Below are positions 23,809 through 33,467 of a DNA stretch of 64,000 nt, in pieces. The position numbers were made by a program, and so were the translations under genes. Under the pieces are notes generated by a model. That model was not told the DNA's origin. It worked only from the letters and a program-made list of their open reading frames with translations, and did not search any database. The stretch covers positions 1 to 64,000 of the forward strand of contig JAKPCO010000098.1 of assembly GCA_029553285.1 (NCBI GenBank), read 5' to 3'. The stretch is from Methanobacteriota archaeon. Its GTDB lineage: Archaea > Halobacteriota > Methanosarcinia > Methanotrichales > Methanotrichaceae. Within the stretch, counting starts at the first letter, position 1; the number at the start of each line of letters is the position of its first letter.

Positions 23809-25241
23809 TCGATCACCCCCAGCGCCCGCTTCATCGCGCCCATCTTTCTCTCCGTCTCCGCCAGCTCCCTCTCCGGATCTGAGTCTGCGACTATTCCAGC
23901 GCCAGCCTGTATCCTCGCGGTGCCATCCTTCAGGATTATGCTCCTTATGGCTATCGCGAAGTCTGCGCTGCCGTCAGCTGAGAAGTATCCTATACCCCCG
24001 CCGTAGATACCTCGGGGTTCTTTCTCCAGATCATCTATTATCTCCATGGCTCTCATCTTCGGCGCACCTGACAGGGTTCCTGCTGGAAATACCGCACGTG
24101 CGGCATCGAACTGGTCGCACTCGTCTCTCAGCACGCCGGAGACCGTGGTCTCTATGTGCTGGACGTGAGAGTATCTCAAAACAGACATGAAGTCCTCGAC
24201 CCTAACACTTCCCGCCCTGCATACACTTCTGACGTCATTCCTTCCGAGATCCACGAGCATCACATGCTCGGCCCTCTCCTTCTCGTCGTTCAGCATCGCC
24301 CTCGCCAGGGCCTCATCCTCCTCAGGGGTTCTTCCCCTGGGACACGTTCCAGCGATCGGGTTGACCCTGAGGGTTCCGGCGTATGTGTTGAAGAGGGTCT
24401 CAGGAGATGCGCCCACTATTGCGAGATCCCCGAACTCGAAGAGGTAAGTGTACGGGCTGGGATTGATCCTCCGGAGGTTTCTGTAGAGAGCTATGGTATC
24501 CCTGCATTCGACATCTGTCGACCGGGCGAGCACCACCTGGAAAATGTCGCCATCGATTATGTGCTTCTTTGCGGCCACAACAGCCTCGATGTACTCCGCG
24601 GGATCACCGGAGCGTATAACCCTCCCGTGGAGCTCAGAATTCTCCGGATACTCGTCAACGCCCTCGATCCTCTCGATCAGATCCGTCTTCGCACCTGGAA
24701 GCATCGGAACGACCGCGAAGTATACCCTTCTCATGAGATGATCGAAGATGAAGGTGCTCTCGACTATTGCGAACTGCGCATCAGGAGTTTCTGATGTTGA
24801 GACCTTCCCGAGTCGCTCCTTGACCATATCATAGGCGATGTATCCGATGCCGCCGCCGAGGAAGATCTGCCTCCCGAAGAAGTTCCTCTCGTCAGATCTC
24901 GGGCACGGTATCGCAGCTCTGAGAGCGTCGAACATGTCGAACTCCGGAAGCAGTCTTCCTTTTATCAACCTGTTTGACTCCTCGATCTCCGCGCATCCTG
25001 ATAGCCTCCGGCTCAGGAACTCCTCCCCGCCGTTGAAGACCTCGACCTCTATCTCCCTGTTCTTCAGCCTCACAACCGCTGATGGATCTGCGCCGACGAA
25101 CGAGAACCTGGCCCTCTGGCCCGATTTCTCAACAGATTCCAGGAGGTATGGATACCGTCGATCCCTCAGGGAGAGGTAGAGCGAGAGCGGCGCATCCACG
25201 CTGATCTTGTCTGTTACATCGATAAGAACCGGATATGTCAC
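23805..25241 (-). CDS. trpE: Anthranilate synthase component I
   Basis: It converts chorismate and ammonia to anthranilate. The 478-residue chorismate-binding fold shows LFEFGDLAIVGASPE (about 268), GTCPRGRTPEEDE (about 300), DLGRNDVRSVCRAGSV (about 355, quoted in part) and GTLSGAPKMRAME (about 415). The N-terminal region with the expected LExS-type Trp-binding motif appears as YLLESVEKS, so feedback inhibition by Trp is likely. Overlaps trpF by ATGA and trpG by TTGA. Confidence 0.95.
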   Translation of the reverse strand: MTYPVLIDVTDKISVDAPLSLYLSLRDRRYPYLLESVEKSGQRARFSFVGADPSAVVRLKNREIEVEVFNGGEEFLSRRLSGCAEIEESNRLIKGRLLPEFDMFDALRAAIPCPRSDERNFFGRQIFLGGGIGYIAYDMVKERLGKVSTSETPDAQFAIVESTFIFDHLMRRVYFAVVPMLPGAKTDLIERIEGVDEYPENSELHGRVIRSGDPAEYIEAVVAAKKHIIDGDIFQVVLARSTDVECRDTIALYRNLRRINPSPYTYLFEFGDLAIVGASPETLFNTYAGTLRVNPIAGTCPRGRTPEEDEALARAMLNDEKERAEHVMLVDLGRNDVRSVCRAGSVRVEDFMSVLRYSHVQHIETTVSGVLRDECDQFDAARAVFPAGTLSGAPKMRAMEIIDDLEKEPRGIYGGGIGYFSADGSADFAIAIRSIILKDGTARIQAGAGIVADSDPERELAETERKMGAMKRALGVID

Positions 25242-25864
25242 TGGCAGGATCTCACCCTCCTGACGAACTCCTCGATCTTCGCCGGGTCCTTTCTTCCGTT
25301 CGTCTCGACGCCGCTGGAGACATCAACAGCATACGGTCTCACCGCATCGATCGCGTCAACGATGTTCTCTGGCCTCAGACCGCCTGCAAGTATCAGGGGA
25401 GCGTGAAGCGTTGATCTCATCCTCGCTGTCACAGACCAGTCGTGCGTCCTGCCGGACCCTCCCAGACCGCCGGAGACTGGCGTGTCGACGAGAATTGCAT
25501 CGGCGACCCTGCTCATCTCCGCAGCTCTTTCGGATCCGGGAGGCACTGCGACGATGATCCTCTGAGATACACATCTTCTGATCTCCGCGATCTCCTCTAA
25601 AGAGATGCTACCATGGATCTGAAGCGCATCGCTCTGAAGATAGTCTGCGAGCCTGACAGCATCCTCCACACAATCCGGCTCAATCACAGCGACACTTGCT
25701 GTGAACGGCGGGACCATCTCTATAAGACCCCTGGCCTCATCCACAGAGAGGCGATGCCTCGACCGCTCTATCTCCACTATGAATCCGACAGCATCTGCGC
25801 CTGCTTTCAGCGCGCATCTCAGTTCATCCTCATCAGTGAGCCCGCAGATCTTGACCCTAGTCAT
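25238..25864 (-). CDS. trpF: Phosphoribosylanthranilate isomerase
   Basis: A 208-residue TIM barrel catalysing the Amadori rearrangement of PRA to CdRP. The N-terminal catalytic Cys is in VKICGLTDEDE (residue 7), and the Asp of the second catalytic site in AILVDTPV. PYAVDVSSGVETNGRKD near the C terminus is the phosphate-binding end. It follows trpD after 38 bases and overlaps the trpE start by four. Family length and motifs are normal. Confidence 0.93.
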   Translation of the reverse strand: MTRVKICGLTDEDELRCALKAGADAVGFIVEIERSRHRLSVDEARGLIEMVPPFTASVAVIEPDCVEDAVRLADYLQSDALQIHGSISLEEIAEIRRCVSQRIIVAVPPGSERAAEMSRVADAILVDTPVSGGLGGSGRTHDWSVTARMRSTLHAPLILAGGLRPENIVDAIDAVRPYAVDVSSGVETNGRKDPAKIEEFVRRVRSCQ

Positions 25865-25902
25865 CGAAGATCACCGAGAAGTTATTTTGCGCGGTGGCGA
25901 TT

Positions 25903-26937
25903 TCACAGGAATCTCCTGAGCCTTGCAGGATCCCCGTTCTCCTCGACCAGGGTCTTCAGGGCCTCCAGCGCGCTCCCGGAGCTTATTGCACCCTCTGCTA
26001 TCACACACCCCTCTCTGAGGGTGGATGCCATTCCTGAGATGTACACAGCCGCGCCTGCATTCATCGCCACCAGATCCCGCGCCCTGCTTTTTTCACCCTT
26101 GAATATTCGGACAAGACGCTCTGCGTTCTCCTCAGGAGTTCCTCCGGCGATATCCTTCAGGTCTGCAAGCGGGTATCCGAGATCTCTGGGGTCTACAACG
26201 TAGTTTCTCACCGCCCCATCGCAGAGCTCGGAGACGAATGTGCTGCCTGTGTTTGATATCTCGTCGAGACCGCTGCCGTGCACAACCATCGCCCGTCTCG
26301 TTCCGAGGAGCTTCAGGACGTTTGCGATCTTCTCGCAGAGCGCTGGAGAGTATACTCCCACGACCTGCGCCTCTGCTCCGGCCGGGTTTGTGAGGGGCCC
26401 CAGAACGTTGAACACGGTCCTGATCCCCATCTCCCTTCTGATATGCGCGACACGCTTCATCGCTGGATGGAAGAGAGGGGCGAGCATGAATCCTATCCCT
26501 ACAGACTCTATGATGCTCTCCACCATCTCCGGAGGACAGGAGATATTGACACCCAGAGCCTCGAGGACGTTGGCGCTTCCGCATCGCGAGCTCACAGCGT
26601 AGTTCCCGTGCTTCGCGACCGGCACGCCGCACGCGGCTGCAACTATCGCGGCCGCTGTGCTCACATTTATCGTGTTCATGCTGTCCCCGCCTGTCCCGCA
26701 TGTATCAACCAGCGTCCCGGAGACTTTGGGCCGTATTCGAATCGCGGACTCGCGCATCCTCTTTGCCATGCCTGCGAGCTCCTCAGCAGTCTCGCCCTTC
26801 ATCCTCAAAGCGGTGAGAGCCGAGGCGATCTGTGCGTCAGTGGCGCCATCGAAGAACGCGCCCAGGAGAGATTCAGCCTCCTCCATGGTGAGGTTCTGCC
26901 CCTCAATCAGCCTCGCCAGATAGTCCAACAGGATCAC
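25903..26937 (-). CDS. trpD: Anthranilate phosphoribosyltransferase
   Basis: It joins anthranilate and PRPP. The 344-residue protein has the PRPP motif VDTCGTGGDSMNT (about 77-90), KHGNYAVSSRCGSANVLEALG (about 108-128, quoted in part: KHGNYAVSSRCGS) and the GLDE loop. The start is GTG (26937); TTG codons at 26931 and 26928 are possible, the last with AAAGGTGATC close by. It is the first gene of the trp run, behind a promoter with GTAC sites. Confidence 0.92.
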   Translation of the reverse strand: MILLDYLARLIEGQNLTMEEAESLLGAFFDGATDAQIASALTALRMKGETAEELAGMAKRMRESAIRIRPKVSGTLVDTCGTGGDSMNTINVSTAAAIVAAACGVPVAKHGNYAVSSRCGSANVLEALGVNISCPPEMVESIIESVGIGFMLAPLFHPAMKRVAHIRREMGIRTVFNVLGPLTNPAGAEAQVVGVYSPALCEKIANVLKLLGTRRAMVVHGSGLDEISNTGSTFVSELCDGAVRNYVVDPRDLGYPLADLKDIAGGTPEENAERLVRIFKGEKSRARDLVAMNAGAAVYISGMASTLREGCVIAEGAISSGSALEALKTLVEENGDPARLRRFL

Positions 26938-26950
26938 CTTTGTAGATTAG

Positions 26951-26986
26951 TGTACTTTGATGACTAAATTCGTACATCATATATAA
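26951..26986 (-). promoter_or_regulatory. trp operon promoter with possible TrpY (TRP box) sites
   Basis: On the minus strand CTTATATATG (about 26987-26978) is a TATA box about 45 bases before the trpD start. Two GTAC half-sites follow: CGTACA at 26971-26976, directly downstream of TATA, and TGTACT at 26951-26956, at the predicted transcription start near 26957. TrpY of methanogens represses trp genes at TGTACA boxes, so these are candidates. No trpY gene is in the window. Confidence 0.55.
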
Positions 26987-27221
26987 GATTTGTGTAGGAA
27001 TGATCAAAATATAACGGAAGCGTTTTCAAATCAGGAGACAGTGAGATTCACGGGCTCTGTAGGATCATGAAAGAAACTGTGGTCGTGAGCTCGAACCACT
27101 GAGCAGCATCTCAGTACCGAGATTGAGTAGCGTAACAGAGCGCGAAAATCAAGATCGAATGCTGTTGATCGCCATGGTACAGGGCCCAGCTTTTTAAACC
27201 CGGCTGACGCTTTGTTATGTG

Positions 27222-29009
27222 ATGCTGGAGCAGCCAGAGTACCTGCCGATCTCCAGGAGAGAGATGAAGGAGCTTGGTGTAGATCAGCTCGATGTGATTG
27301 TCGTCACGGGCGATGCATATGTGGATCACCCATCCTTCGGAGCATCTCTCATCGGCAGGGTTCTGTGGGATTACGGTTTCACGGTGGGCATCATCCCGCA
27401 GCCCGACTGGAGGAGATCAGAGGACTTCAAGCGCCTCGGAGAGCCGAGGCTCTTTTTTGGGGTGACAGCCGGAAACGTCGACTCGATGGTCAATGCCTTC
27501 ACTCCGAATCTCAAGAGGAGAAGCAGTGACGTGTACTCTCCGGGGGGAGAGATCAGGAGGCCGGATCGAGCGACTCTGGTCTATGCTGACAGGCTCCACT
27601 CGATATTCCCGGGAAGGCCCATACTGCTCGGCGGCATCGAGGCCAGCCTCCGGAGGTTTGCGCATTACGACTACTGGTCGGATTCTGTGAGGAGATCCAT
27701 ACTCGCAGACGCCCCCGCTGATCTCCTGGTCTTCGGCATGGGAGAACTGGCTGTGGTGGAGGTGGCATCCAGGCTGGATAGTGGGGAGAAGATCGACGAG
27801 ATCAGGGATGTGAGGGGCACTGTCTTCAAAATGAGCGTTAAGGAGTGGAAGAGCTCCAGCCACGAGGAGTACACTGTTATACCTTCATTCGATGAGGTCT
27901 CCTCGGACAGGAGAAGGTACGCAGAGGCGTTCAGGCTCCACTACATGGAGCAGGATCCGTTCAGGGGAAGAGCCGTTGTGCAGCCCCACCCAAAGACGGT
28001 CATAGTCCAGAACCCGCCCGCGAGGCCGTTAAAAACAGAGGAGCTCGACAGGATATACGAGCTGCCATACAGCAGAAGGGAGCATCCCTCATACAGAAAA
28101 CCAGTGCCGGCGCTGGAGAGTGTCAGGTTCTCCATAACAAGCCACAGAGGGTGCTTCGGATCCTGCAGCTTCTGCGCGCTGACACACCACCAGGGGCGCA
28201 TTGTGCAGTCCAGGAGCATCGACTCTGTCCTAAAAGAGGCGCGGAGGCTGGTTGAGATGCCGGGGTTCAGAGGTGTGATACAGGATGTGGGTGGGCCGAC
28301 AGCAGACATGTACGGTATGGTCTGTCCGTTATGGGAGTGGGGAGGCTGCGGAAGAATATGCACGCCGGAGTGCGATAATATCGAGATATCCCACAGAAGA
28401 TACCTGGAGCTTCTGCGGAGGCTCAGAGCGATACCGGGCGTCAGGCATGTCTTCGTCAGCTCTGGAATACGCCACGATCTTGTTGTTAGAGATGAGATGT
28501 ATGGGGATCTCTTCCTGGAGGAGCTCTGCCGCGAGCACGTATCTGGACATCTGAAGATCGCGCCTGAGCACATCTCTGAGGGTGTGACGAGATGCATGCG
28601 CAAGCCCCCTGTCGAGGCCCTGGACGAATTCATGAAGCGATTCCAGCATTCGGTGAGTAAATCCGGAAGGGAGGAGTACGTGCTGCCGTACCTGATGTCA
28701 GGCCATCCCGGATGCACTGTGAGGGATATGATCGAGCTGGCGGAGTACCTGCGCGACCATCAAATGAAGGTTGAGCAGGTCCAGGACTTCACGCCCACGC
28801 CGATGACCGTCTCCACAGCGATGTATCACACAGGGCTCGACCCCTTCACCATGAAGCCGGTTCATGTCCCCAGGGGGAGGGAGAAGAGGATCCAGAGGGC
28901 CCTGCTCCAGTACTGGCTTCCAGAGAATCGCAAGCTCGTAAGGGAGGGGTTGATCTCTGCGGGCAGAGCAGATCTGATCGGTGATGGGCCGAGGTGTTTG
29001 ATACCTTAA
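27222..29009 (+). CDS. YgiQ-family radical SAM protein (UPF0313)
   Basis: A 595-residue radical SAM protein. The N-terminal domain of about 270 residues (B12-binding-like, with [13 protein letters not shown]) precedes the radical SAM core with the cluster motif [19 protein letters not shown] (CxxxCxxC, about residue 306). The C-terminal part includes KIAPEHISE. The reaction of the family is unknown. The ATG at 27222 follows TTTTTAAA at 27191-27198, about 27 bases away, so the message is probably leaderless. It converges with the next gene and overlaps it by four bases. Confidence 0.85.
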   Translation: MLEQPEYLPISRREMKELGVDQLDVIVVTGDAYVDHPSFGASLIGRVLWDYGFTVGIIPQPDWRRSEDFKRLGEPRLFFGVTAGNVDSMVNAFTPNLKRRSSDVYSPGGEIRRPDRATLVYADRLHSIFPGRPILLGGIEASLRRFAHYDYWSDSVRRSILADAPADLLVFGMGELAVVEVASRLDSGEKIDEIRDVRGTVFKMSVKEWKSSSHEEYTVIPSFDEVSSDRRRYAEAFRLHYMEQDPFRGRAVVQPHPKTVIVQNPPARPLKTEELDRIYELPYSRREHPSYRKPVPALESVRFSITSHRGCFGSCSFCALTHHQGRIVQSRSIDSVLKEARRLVEMPGFRGVIQDVGGPTADMYGMVCPLWEWGGCGRICTPECDNIEISHRRYLELLRRLRAIPGVRHVFVSSGIRHDLVVRDEMYGDLFLEELCREHVSGHLKIAPEHISEGVTRCMRKPPVEALDEFMKRFQHSVSKSGREEYVLPYLMSGHPGCTVRDMIELAEYLRDHQMKVEQVQDFTPTPMTVSTAMYHTGLDPFTMKPVHVPRGREKRIQRALLQYWLPENRKLVREGLISAGRADLIGDGPRCLIP

Positions 29010-29866
29010 CCCTTCGACATCGGCACGTACTCGACCCCGGGACGTCTTCTGCTTATGTCCATCCTGTAGAGCGCCATGAGATCATAGACCTCCTGTGGAA
29101 CATCGGTCCTGACGCGATCCCCCAGGAGGGCCTTCACGTCCTCTGCAAGGAATGGATGGTCGTGGGTGTACTTCCCGGAGACCATCTCCTCGATGATTCT
29201 GTTGACAGTCTCCTCATCACATCCTGAGCATACTATCCTGCGGAGGAGCGCCTTCATCTGCTCCACTGCCTTTCTCGCCTCCTCAGCCAGTATCAGCGTC
29301 TTGTCATCGATCTCGTCTATCTTTTTCTTCTCAACAACCTTCAGTATCGATGTCGCCGGATATGCCCCGGTCTGGTCGCCAAGCTGCGGGTCCACGGGGC
29401 CGAGAGCAGCGTTCGGGTCCATGATTATCTCATCCACCGCCAGGGCGATCAGGGTTCCGCCGGACATCGCATAGTGTGGTATTATCACGCTCGTCCTTGC
29501 AGGATGGTTCTTCAGCGCCAGGGCGATCTGCGTCGCAGCAAGCGCGAGCCCGCCGGGGGTGTGGAGTATGATATCGATGGGCACATCCTTCGGCGCGCTG
29601 CGTATCGCCCTCAGCACCTCCTCGCTGTCATCGATGTCTATGTACCTTGCGAGGGGCAGCCCGAGGAAGCTTATGACCTCCTGTCTGTGTATAAGAGTGA
29701 TCACAAGCGATCCCCTCTTCTTCCCGAGCTTCACAAGGAGCCGCTTCCTGGCGATCTGAAGGGCATTCCTCTGGACCATCGGCACGAGAAAGAGAAGCAG
29801 AAAGAGTATTACCCAGAGATTGCTGAGTATCTGATCCACGGGTATCTGACTGTACACCTCGTCCAC
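29006..29866 (-). CDS. ClpP-class membrane-bound serine protease (SDH family, DUF114)
   Basis: An archaeal relative of SppA/ClpP-type signal peptide peptidases. One N-terminal membrane segment ([14 protein letters not shown], about residue 15-30) precedes a cytosolic ClpP-fold domain with HTPGG (oxyanion region) and the nucleophile in YAMSGGT (Ser near residue 150). The start is taken as the GTG at 29866; an ATG 19 codons upstream would add non-family residues over AT-rich, promoter-like DNA. Substrates are not known for the family; membrane protein quality control is expected. Confidence 0.82.
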   Translation of the reverse strand: MDEVYSQIPVDQILSNLWVILFLLLFLVPMVQRNALQIARKRLLVKLGKKRGSLVITLIHRQEVISFLGLPLARYIDIDDSEEVLRAIRSAPKDVPIDIILHTPGGLALAATQIALALKNHPARTSVIIPHYAMSGGTLIALAVDEIIMDPNAALGPVDPQLGDQTGAYPATSILKVVEKKKIDEIDDKTLILAEEARKAVEQMKALLRRIVCSGCDEETVNRIIEEMVSGKYTHDHPFLAEDVKALLGDRVRTDVPQEVYDLMALYRMDISRRRPGVEYVPMSKG

Positions 29867-30366
29867 GTGGTGATATGGGTGCTCTCGATATTTATTTCTT
29901 TGGAGGTCACATCGTATCACCAAATACGTTGACGAAAATCAGCACCCTGAAGATATCACGATCAGACCGTGGGCTAGCATCACCGAACAACCTGCCACGA
30001 AATCGATATCCACAGGCACAATGTCTCATAACTACTGCGAGGCCGCATGCTGTTGATCTCAATGATGCGAGCACACAACCCACGACCTCAAGATTTGTGA
30101 ATAGGTAAACTTGAAACGCATTTAGACAGTTCTGACTGCATCCAGAATGCGACATGAACAGAAGCATGCAGCTCCTCCCCATTTCGAGGTCACATTTATA
30201 TAGCAGAACGCCATCAACATCGACGCTCAAATGGACATTCACATTTCCATGTACCGGTTGTGGGAGTGATCTGAGATGATTACCAATATCATTTGGGGCA
30301 GTCCACCTGAGGGCTGGCTGAGGGGAAGGTGCAGAACAGGCAGCTGGTTCAAGAGGTTCAGATGCG
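29867..30366. other. Divergent spacer between the ClpP-class protease and speA
   Basis: A 500-base region. Visible are an AAATAAATAT stretch near 29888 (minus-strand promoter of the protease gene), a stretch at 30068-30110 loosely resembling the end of element A, and a short frame at 30276-30395 with a strong ribosome binding site that overlaps the speA start. No other gene is supported. Confidence 0.5.
30068..30110 (-). repeat. Possible decayed end of element A
   Basis: CAACCCACGACCTCAAGATT and GTGAATAGG resemble, in order, the reversed element A end (CAACCACATTGCACGACCTGCAAGTTGCC, with ACATAAGAG). Similarity is loose and no terminal repeat is intact. Confidence 0.25.
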
Positions 30367-30395
30367 ATGGGGGCTCCGCGGATGTGGAAGGTTGA
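30276..30395 (+). CDS. Short upstream ORF overlapping the speA start (39 codons)
   Basis: The frame begins ATG after GGAGTGATC, a near-consensus ribosome binding site, and runs through the speA start codon to stop 26 codons into the overlap region. The product is short, with five Arg and one Lys between residues 16 and 29 (LRGRCRTGSWFKRFR), and is not a recognised protein. Translation of an Arg-rich leader before an arginine-consuming enzyme suggests coupling or a stalling control. Coding itself is not proven. Confidence 0.35.
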   Translation: MITNIIWGSPPEGWLRGRCRTGSWFKRFRCDGGSADVEG

Positions 30396-32316
30396 CGACT
30401 CCATCGCCCTCTACGGGGTTCACGGCTGGGGCGACGGCTACTTCTCGGTCAACGAGAAGGGCAACGTCGTCGTGATGCCGAACAAGAGCAGCGAATGCTG
30501 TGTCGATGTGATGGAGATTATCAGGAGCCTGGAGGCATCCGGAGAGAACCTGCCGGTGCTTCTCAGATTCCCCCAGATAATCGAGTACAGAATCTGGGAG
30601 ATATACAGAGCATTTGCCGGATCCATATCAGAGTTCGGCTACCAGGGAAGGTACCAGCCGGTATTTCCCATGAAGGTGAACCAGAGGAAGGAGGTCATAG
30701 AGTACATCCTGAATTACGGCAGGGAGATCAACATCGGACTGGAGATAGGCACAAAGGCGGAGCTGCTCGCCGCGCTGACGCTCGATCTTCCTGAGGACTC
30801 GCTGCTCATCTGCAACGGATACAAGGATGACGATTTCCTCCGCCTGGCCCTGATGTTATCGGACAAGCACAGGATAATAATAGTCGTGGACCTCTTCGAG
30901 GAGATCTTCAACATTTTGAGACTGGCCAGGAGCATGGGGGTGAGGCCTCTCCTCGGCATGAGGGTCAAGCTCTTCTCGAAGGGGAGCGGCAGATGGGCCG
31001 AGTCCGGCGGCGAGTCGGCCAAGTTCGGACTCTCGACCATCGAATGCCTGGAGCTCCTGAAGATACTTGAGGAGAACAACCTGCTCGATCGCCTCAGGAT
31101 GATACATTTCCACATCGGATCTCAGATCACCGATATACACAGAATAAAGCACGCGATGAACGAGGCCGCCAGGATCTACGCGAAGGTGAGAAGGGTCGCT
31201 GAGATAGAGTACTTCAACGTGGGAGGCGGCCTGAGTGTTGATTATGATGGCTCGAAGAGCTCCGGGCCCTCGAGCGCGAACTACACTCTGCGGGAGTACA
31301 GCAACGATATCGTTTACACGCTCCAGAAGATATGCGAGGAGGAGGGTGTGCCGTCCCCCACGATAGTCTCGGAGAGCGGCAGGGCGATAGCTGCATACCA
31401 CTCATTCCTGGTCTTCAAGATAATCGGCAAGAAGAACTCCAAGGACGGGTTTGTGGCGTTTCCGCTTGAGGGCGATCCCATACAGATAGAGGATCTCTAC
31501 TTTGCCTTCAAGAACATCAACCTCAAGAACTACAAGGAGTACTACCACGATGCCCTCCATTACAGAGATGAGCTGCTCGACTCGTTCAACCTGGGCAATA
31601 TCGGGCTTGAGGAGCGCGCGAAGGGGGAGATGCTCTTCTGGATGGTCTGCCAGAAGGCAGTGAGCCTGGCGAGACAGGCGGGCGACAACTCCGAGGAGTT
31701 CAGGGAGCTGAAGAAGCTGGTTGGGCAGAAGTACATAGGGAACTTCTCGCTCTTCCAGTCGGTGCCGGACATGTGGGGCGTGGGCCAGATCTTCCCGATC
31801 ATGCCCCTCCACAGGCTCAGGGAGGTGCCATCAGAAACCGGGACCATAGCGGACATAACATGTGATTCCGATGGCGAGATAAAGAGCTTCGCAGGAGGAA
31901 AGGAGGCCATAGAGCTCCACAAGCTCAGCAGGGACGAGGACTACTACATGGGCATATTCCTTCTGGGAGCCTACCAGGACACGCTCGGAGACTTCCACAA
32001 CCTCCTCGGCTGCGTTACAGAGATCCATGTACTGGTTGAGGGTAGCAGCTGGAGGATATGCAGACGCATACCGGGAGATACATGCGAGAAGCTCCTGAGG
32101 TTCTTCAACTACGACACAGATGCTTACCTCCAGAGGCTCAGCGAGAGGTGTGCGACTGACCCGCAGCTGGAGGCGGTGCTTGAGGAGGTCAGGAGTGCGC
32201 TCAGGACGACCACATACTTCAACTCCCCGTGCCTGGCCTCCGGGGCAAGGGAGGATGGCAAGCAGGGGCCGAGGAACAGGGCAGCTCTCAGGGTTATTGA
32301 GACCGGTCGCATCTGA
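30367..32316 (+). CDS. speA: Biosynthetic arginine decarboxylase, bacterial SpeA type
   Basis: It decarboxylates arginine to agmatine with PLP, the first step of polyamine synthesis. The 649-residue protein has the fold-III PLP Lys in FPMKVNQ (about residue 103), HFHIGSQI (about 248), the phosphate loop VGGGLSVDYDGS (about 290), and SESGRAIAAYHS (about 338). The family-typical N-terminal WKVDDSIALYGVHGWG-like stretch is intact. Archaea normally use small pyruvoyl-dependent PdaD, so this gene may have been acquired from bacteria. GAGGTT precedes the ATG by about 8 bases. Confidence 0.93.
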   Translation: MGAPRMWKVDDSIALYGVHGWGDGYFSVNEKGNVVVMPNKSSECCVDVMEIIRSLEASGENLPVLLRFPQIIEYRIWEIYRAFAGSISEFGYQGRYQPVFPMKVNQRKEVIEYILNYGREINIGLEIGTKAELLAALTLDLPEDSLLICNGYKDDDFLRLALMLSDKHRIIIVVDLFEEIFNILRLARSMGVRPLLGMRVKLFSKGSGRWAESGGESAKFGLSTIECLELLKILEENNLLDRLRMIHFHIGSQITDIHRIKHAMNEAARIYAKVRRVAEIEYFNVGGGLSVDYDGSKSSGPSSANYTLREYSNDIVYTLQKICEEEGVPSPTIVSESGRAIAAYHSFLVFKIIGKKNSKDGFVAFPLEGDPIQIEDLYFAFKNINLKNYKEYYHDALHYRDELLDSFNLGNIGLEERAKGEMLFWMVCQKAVSLARQAGDNSEEFRELKKLVGQKYIGNFSLFQSVPDMWGVGQIFPIMPLHRLREVPSETGTIADITCDSDGEIKSFAGGKEAIELHKLSRDEDYYMGIFLLGAYQDTLGDFHNLLGCVTEIHVLVEGSSWRICRRIPGDTCEKLLRFFNYDTDAYLQRLSERCATDPQLEAVLEEVRSALRTTTYFNSPCLASGAREDGKQGPRNRAALRVIETGRI

Positions 32317-32508
32317 GGATTGGTCTGCCATCTCTGGCAGCCATCCATCTTGCTGCGAGCCACGAATGACAGGGGGGCGGTTTTTGCATGTGCTGTGGGT
32401 GAACTTGGCCCCCCTCTCGAGATCCGATGCGCATCGCGTGCGCCAAGAGCGGCCAGGCAGGGATGCCTGGACGTCACAAACGTCCGTCTCTCATGCCGTG
32501 CCGGATCC

Positions 32509-33099
32509 TCAGGCAGCGCCCTCCTGGTACACCACACCCGGCCACGATGATGCATCAGCTCTGTACGCTGTGAAGGTGCCTGTCATGGGGCTTTTGCTCG
32601 AATCGATCTTGAGCCTGTAGATGGTGTATTCGGAGATGGCATCCAGCTCGAGCGTGCTGCCCATGACATCTCCTATCGCGGATACCTGCTGGGTCGAGCT
32701 GTTCTCGGATATGGTGCCATGGCCGAAGACGGTATCGTCAAGCCGATAGAGCTGGAGCTCCAGTCTCTTCGATGTCAGGTCCTTCAGCACGAAGCTCAGC
32801 CTGCCAGAGATCTCCGGCGCCTTCCCCTCAACCACAGGCGCGGGGGATGCTTCCGATATGTTCTCAGGGGGCGATTCCATTTCAGAATCTGTGCTCGACT
32901 CCTTCCTCTCCTCCCAGAGCCTTCTGGAGCTTCTGGGGTCGGCTGGGAACCTCGGGTCGAAGACAGGCTTGACCTCACCCCGTGAGGCGCTTATGTACTC
33001 ATCTACTGATGTCGATTCTGCCCTGTCGCCAAGAACAATCACGCATGCAAACGCTGCGAGGATCGCAGCCGCAAGCATCACAGACGTAAGCTCTCTCAT
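32509..33099 (-). CDS. Exported or membrane-anchored protein, paralogue of the 6925 product
   Basis: A 196-residue protein with an N-terminal hydrophobic segment (residues 5-25, VMLAAAILAAFACVIVL), an acidic, Ser/Pro/Arg-rich linker (about 35-95), and a beta-rich C-terminal domain. The domain patterns LSFVLKDLTSKRLELQLYRLDDTVFGHGTI and MTGTFTAYRADA align with the 6925 protein (quoted here in pieces: LQLYRLDDTVFGHG with LLLYPVGTVFYGTG). Start 33099 follows a TATA-like CTTAAAATAC (33122-33132) at the leaderless distance; longer starts at 33138 or 33186 lack ribosome binding sites. Function unknown. Confidence 0.7.
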   Translation of the reverse strand: MRELTSVMLAAAILAAFACVIVLGDRAESTSVDEYISASRGEVKPVFDPRFPADPRSSRRLWEERKESSTDSEMESPPENISEASPAPVVEGKAPEISGRLSFVLKDLTSKRLELQLYRLDDTVFGHGTISENSSTQQVSAIGDVMGSTLELDAISEYTIYRLKIDSSKSPMTGTFTAYRADASSWPGVVYQEGAA

Positions 33100-33121
33100 C
33101 CACAGGGAGATTGACGGATCT

Positions 33122-33132
33122 GGTATTTTAAG
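33122..33132 (-). promoter_or_regulatory. TATA box of the gene at 32509-33099
   Basis: CTTAAAATACC on the minus strand, centred 28 bases before the ATG at 33099. That spacing predicts a leaderless transcript and supports choosing this start over the two longer ones. Confidence 0.5.
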
Positions 33133-33467
33133 CTGCATGGAGAGGGAGACAGGAGCGATCAAGGGATTGATGCGACTTGTTCTCATTTATCGCCGGGATC
33201 GGTGTGCCCCTGTTGGTGCCATTCTACAGAGCCGACCCGCCCCGCTCAGGGGAAGAGCGTTCGACGCAGCCCATCACCCGCTCTGCAGATCTGAAATTGC
33301 ATCTGGAATGAGATGTGGAGCTTGTAAGAAAGAAGAGAAGTGCGAGCAAAAGCCGTTGTGGGATGTAGGAGGGAGGAAAAACAATCTCCGACTTTTGCCC
33401 AATCATCCTTACGGCTTTCGTCGAATATAAGTTTTTCGGTTAAGGCGATTGACGAGATACACACACC

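Noticed and set aside
33308-33430. 40-residue plus-strand frame with CxxC and a third Cys
   Set aside because: It lacks a ribosome binding site and a promoter. The product resembles nothing; kept only as a low-probability micro-gene.
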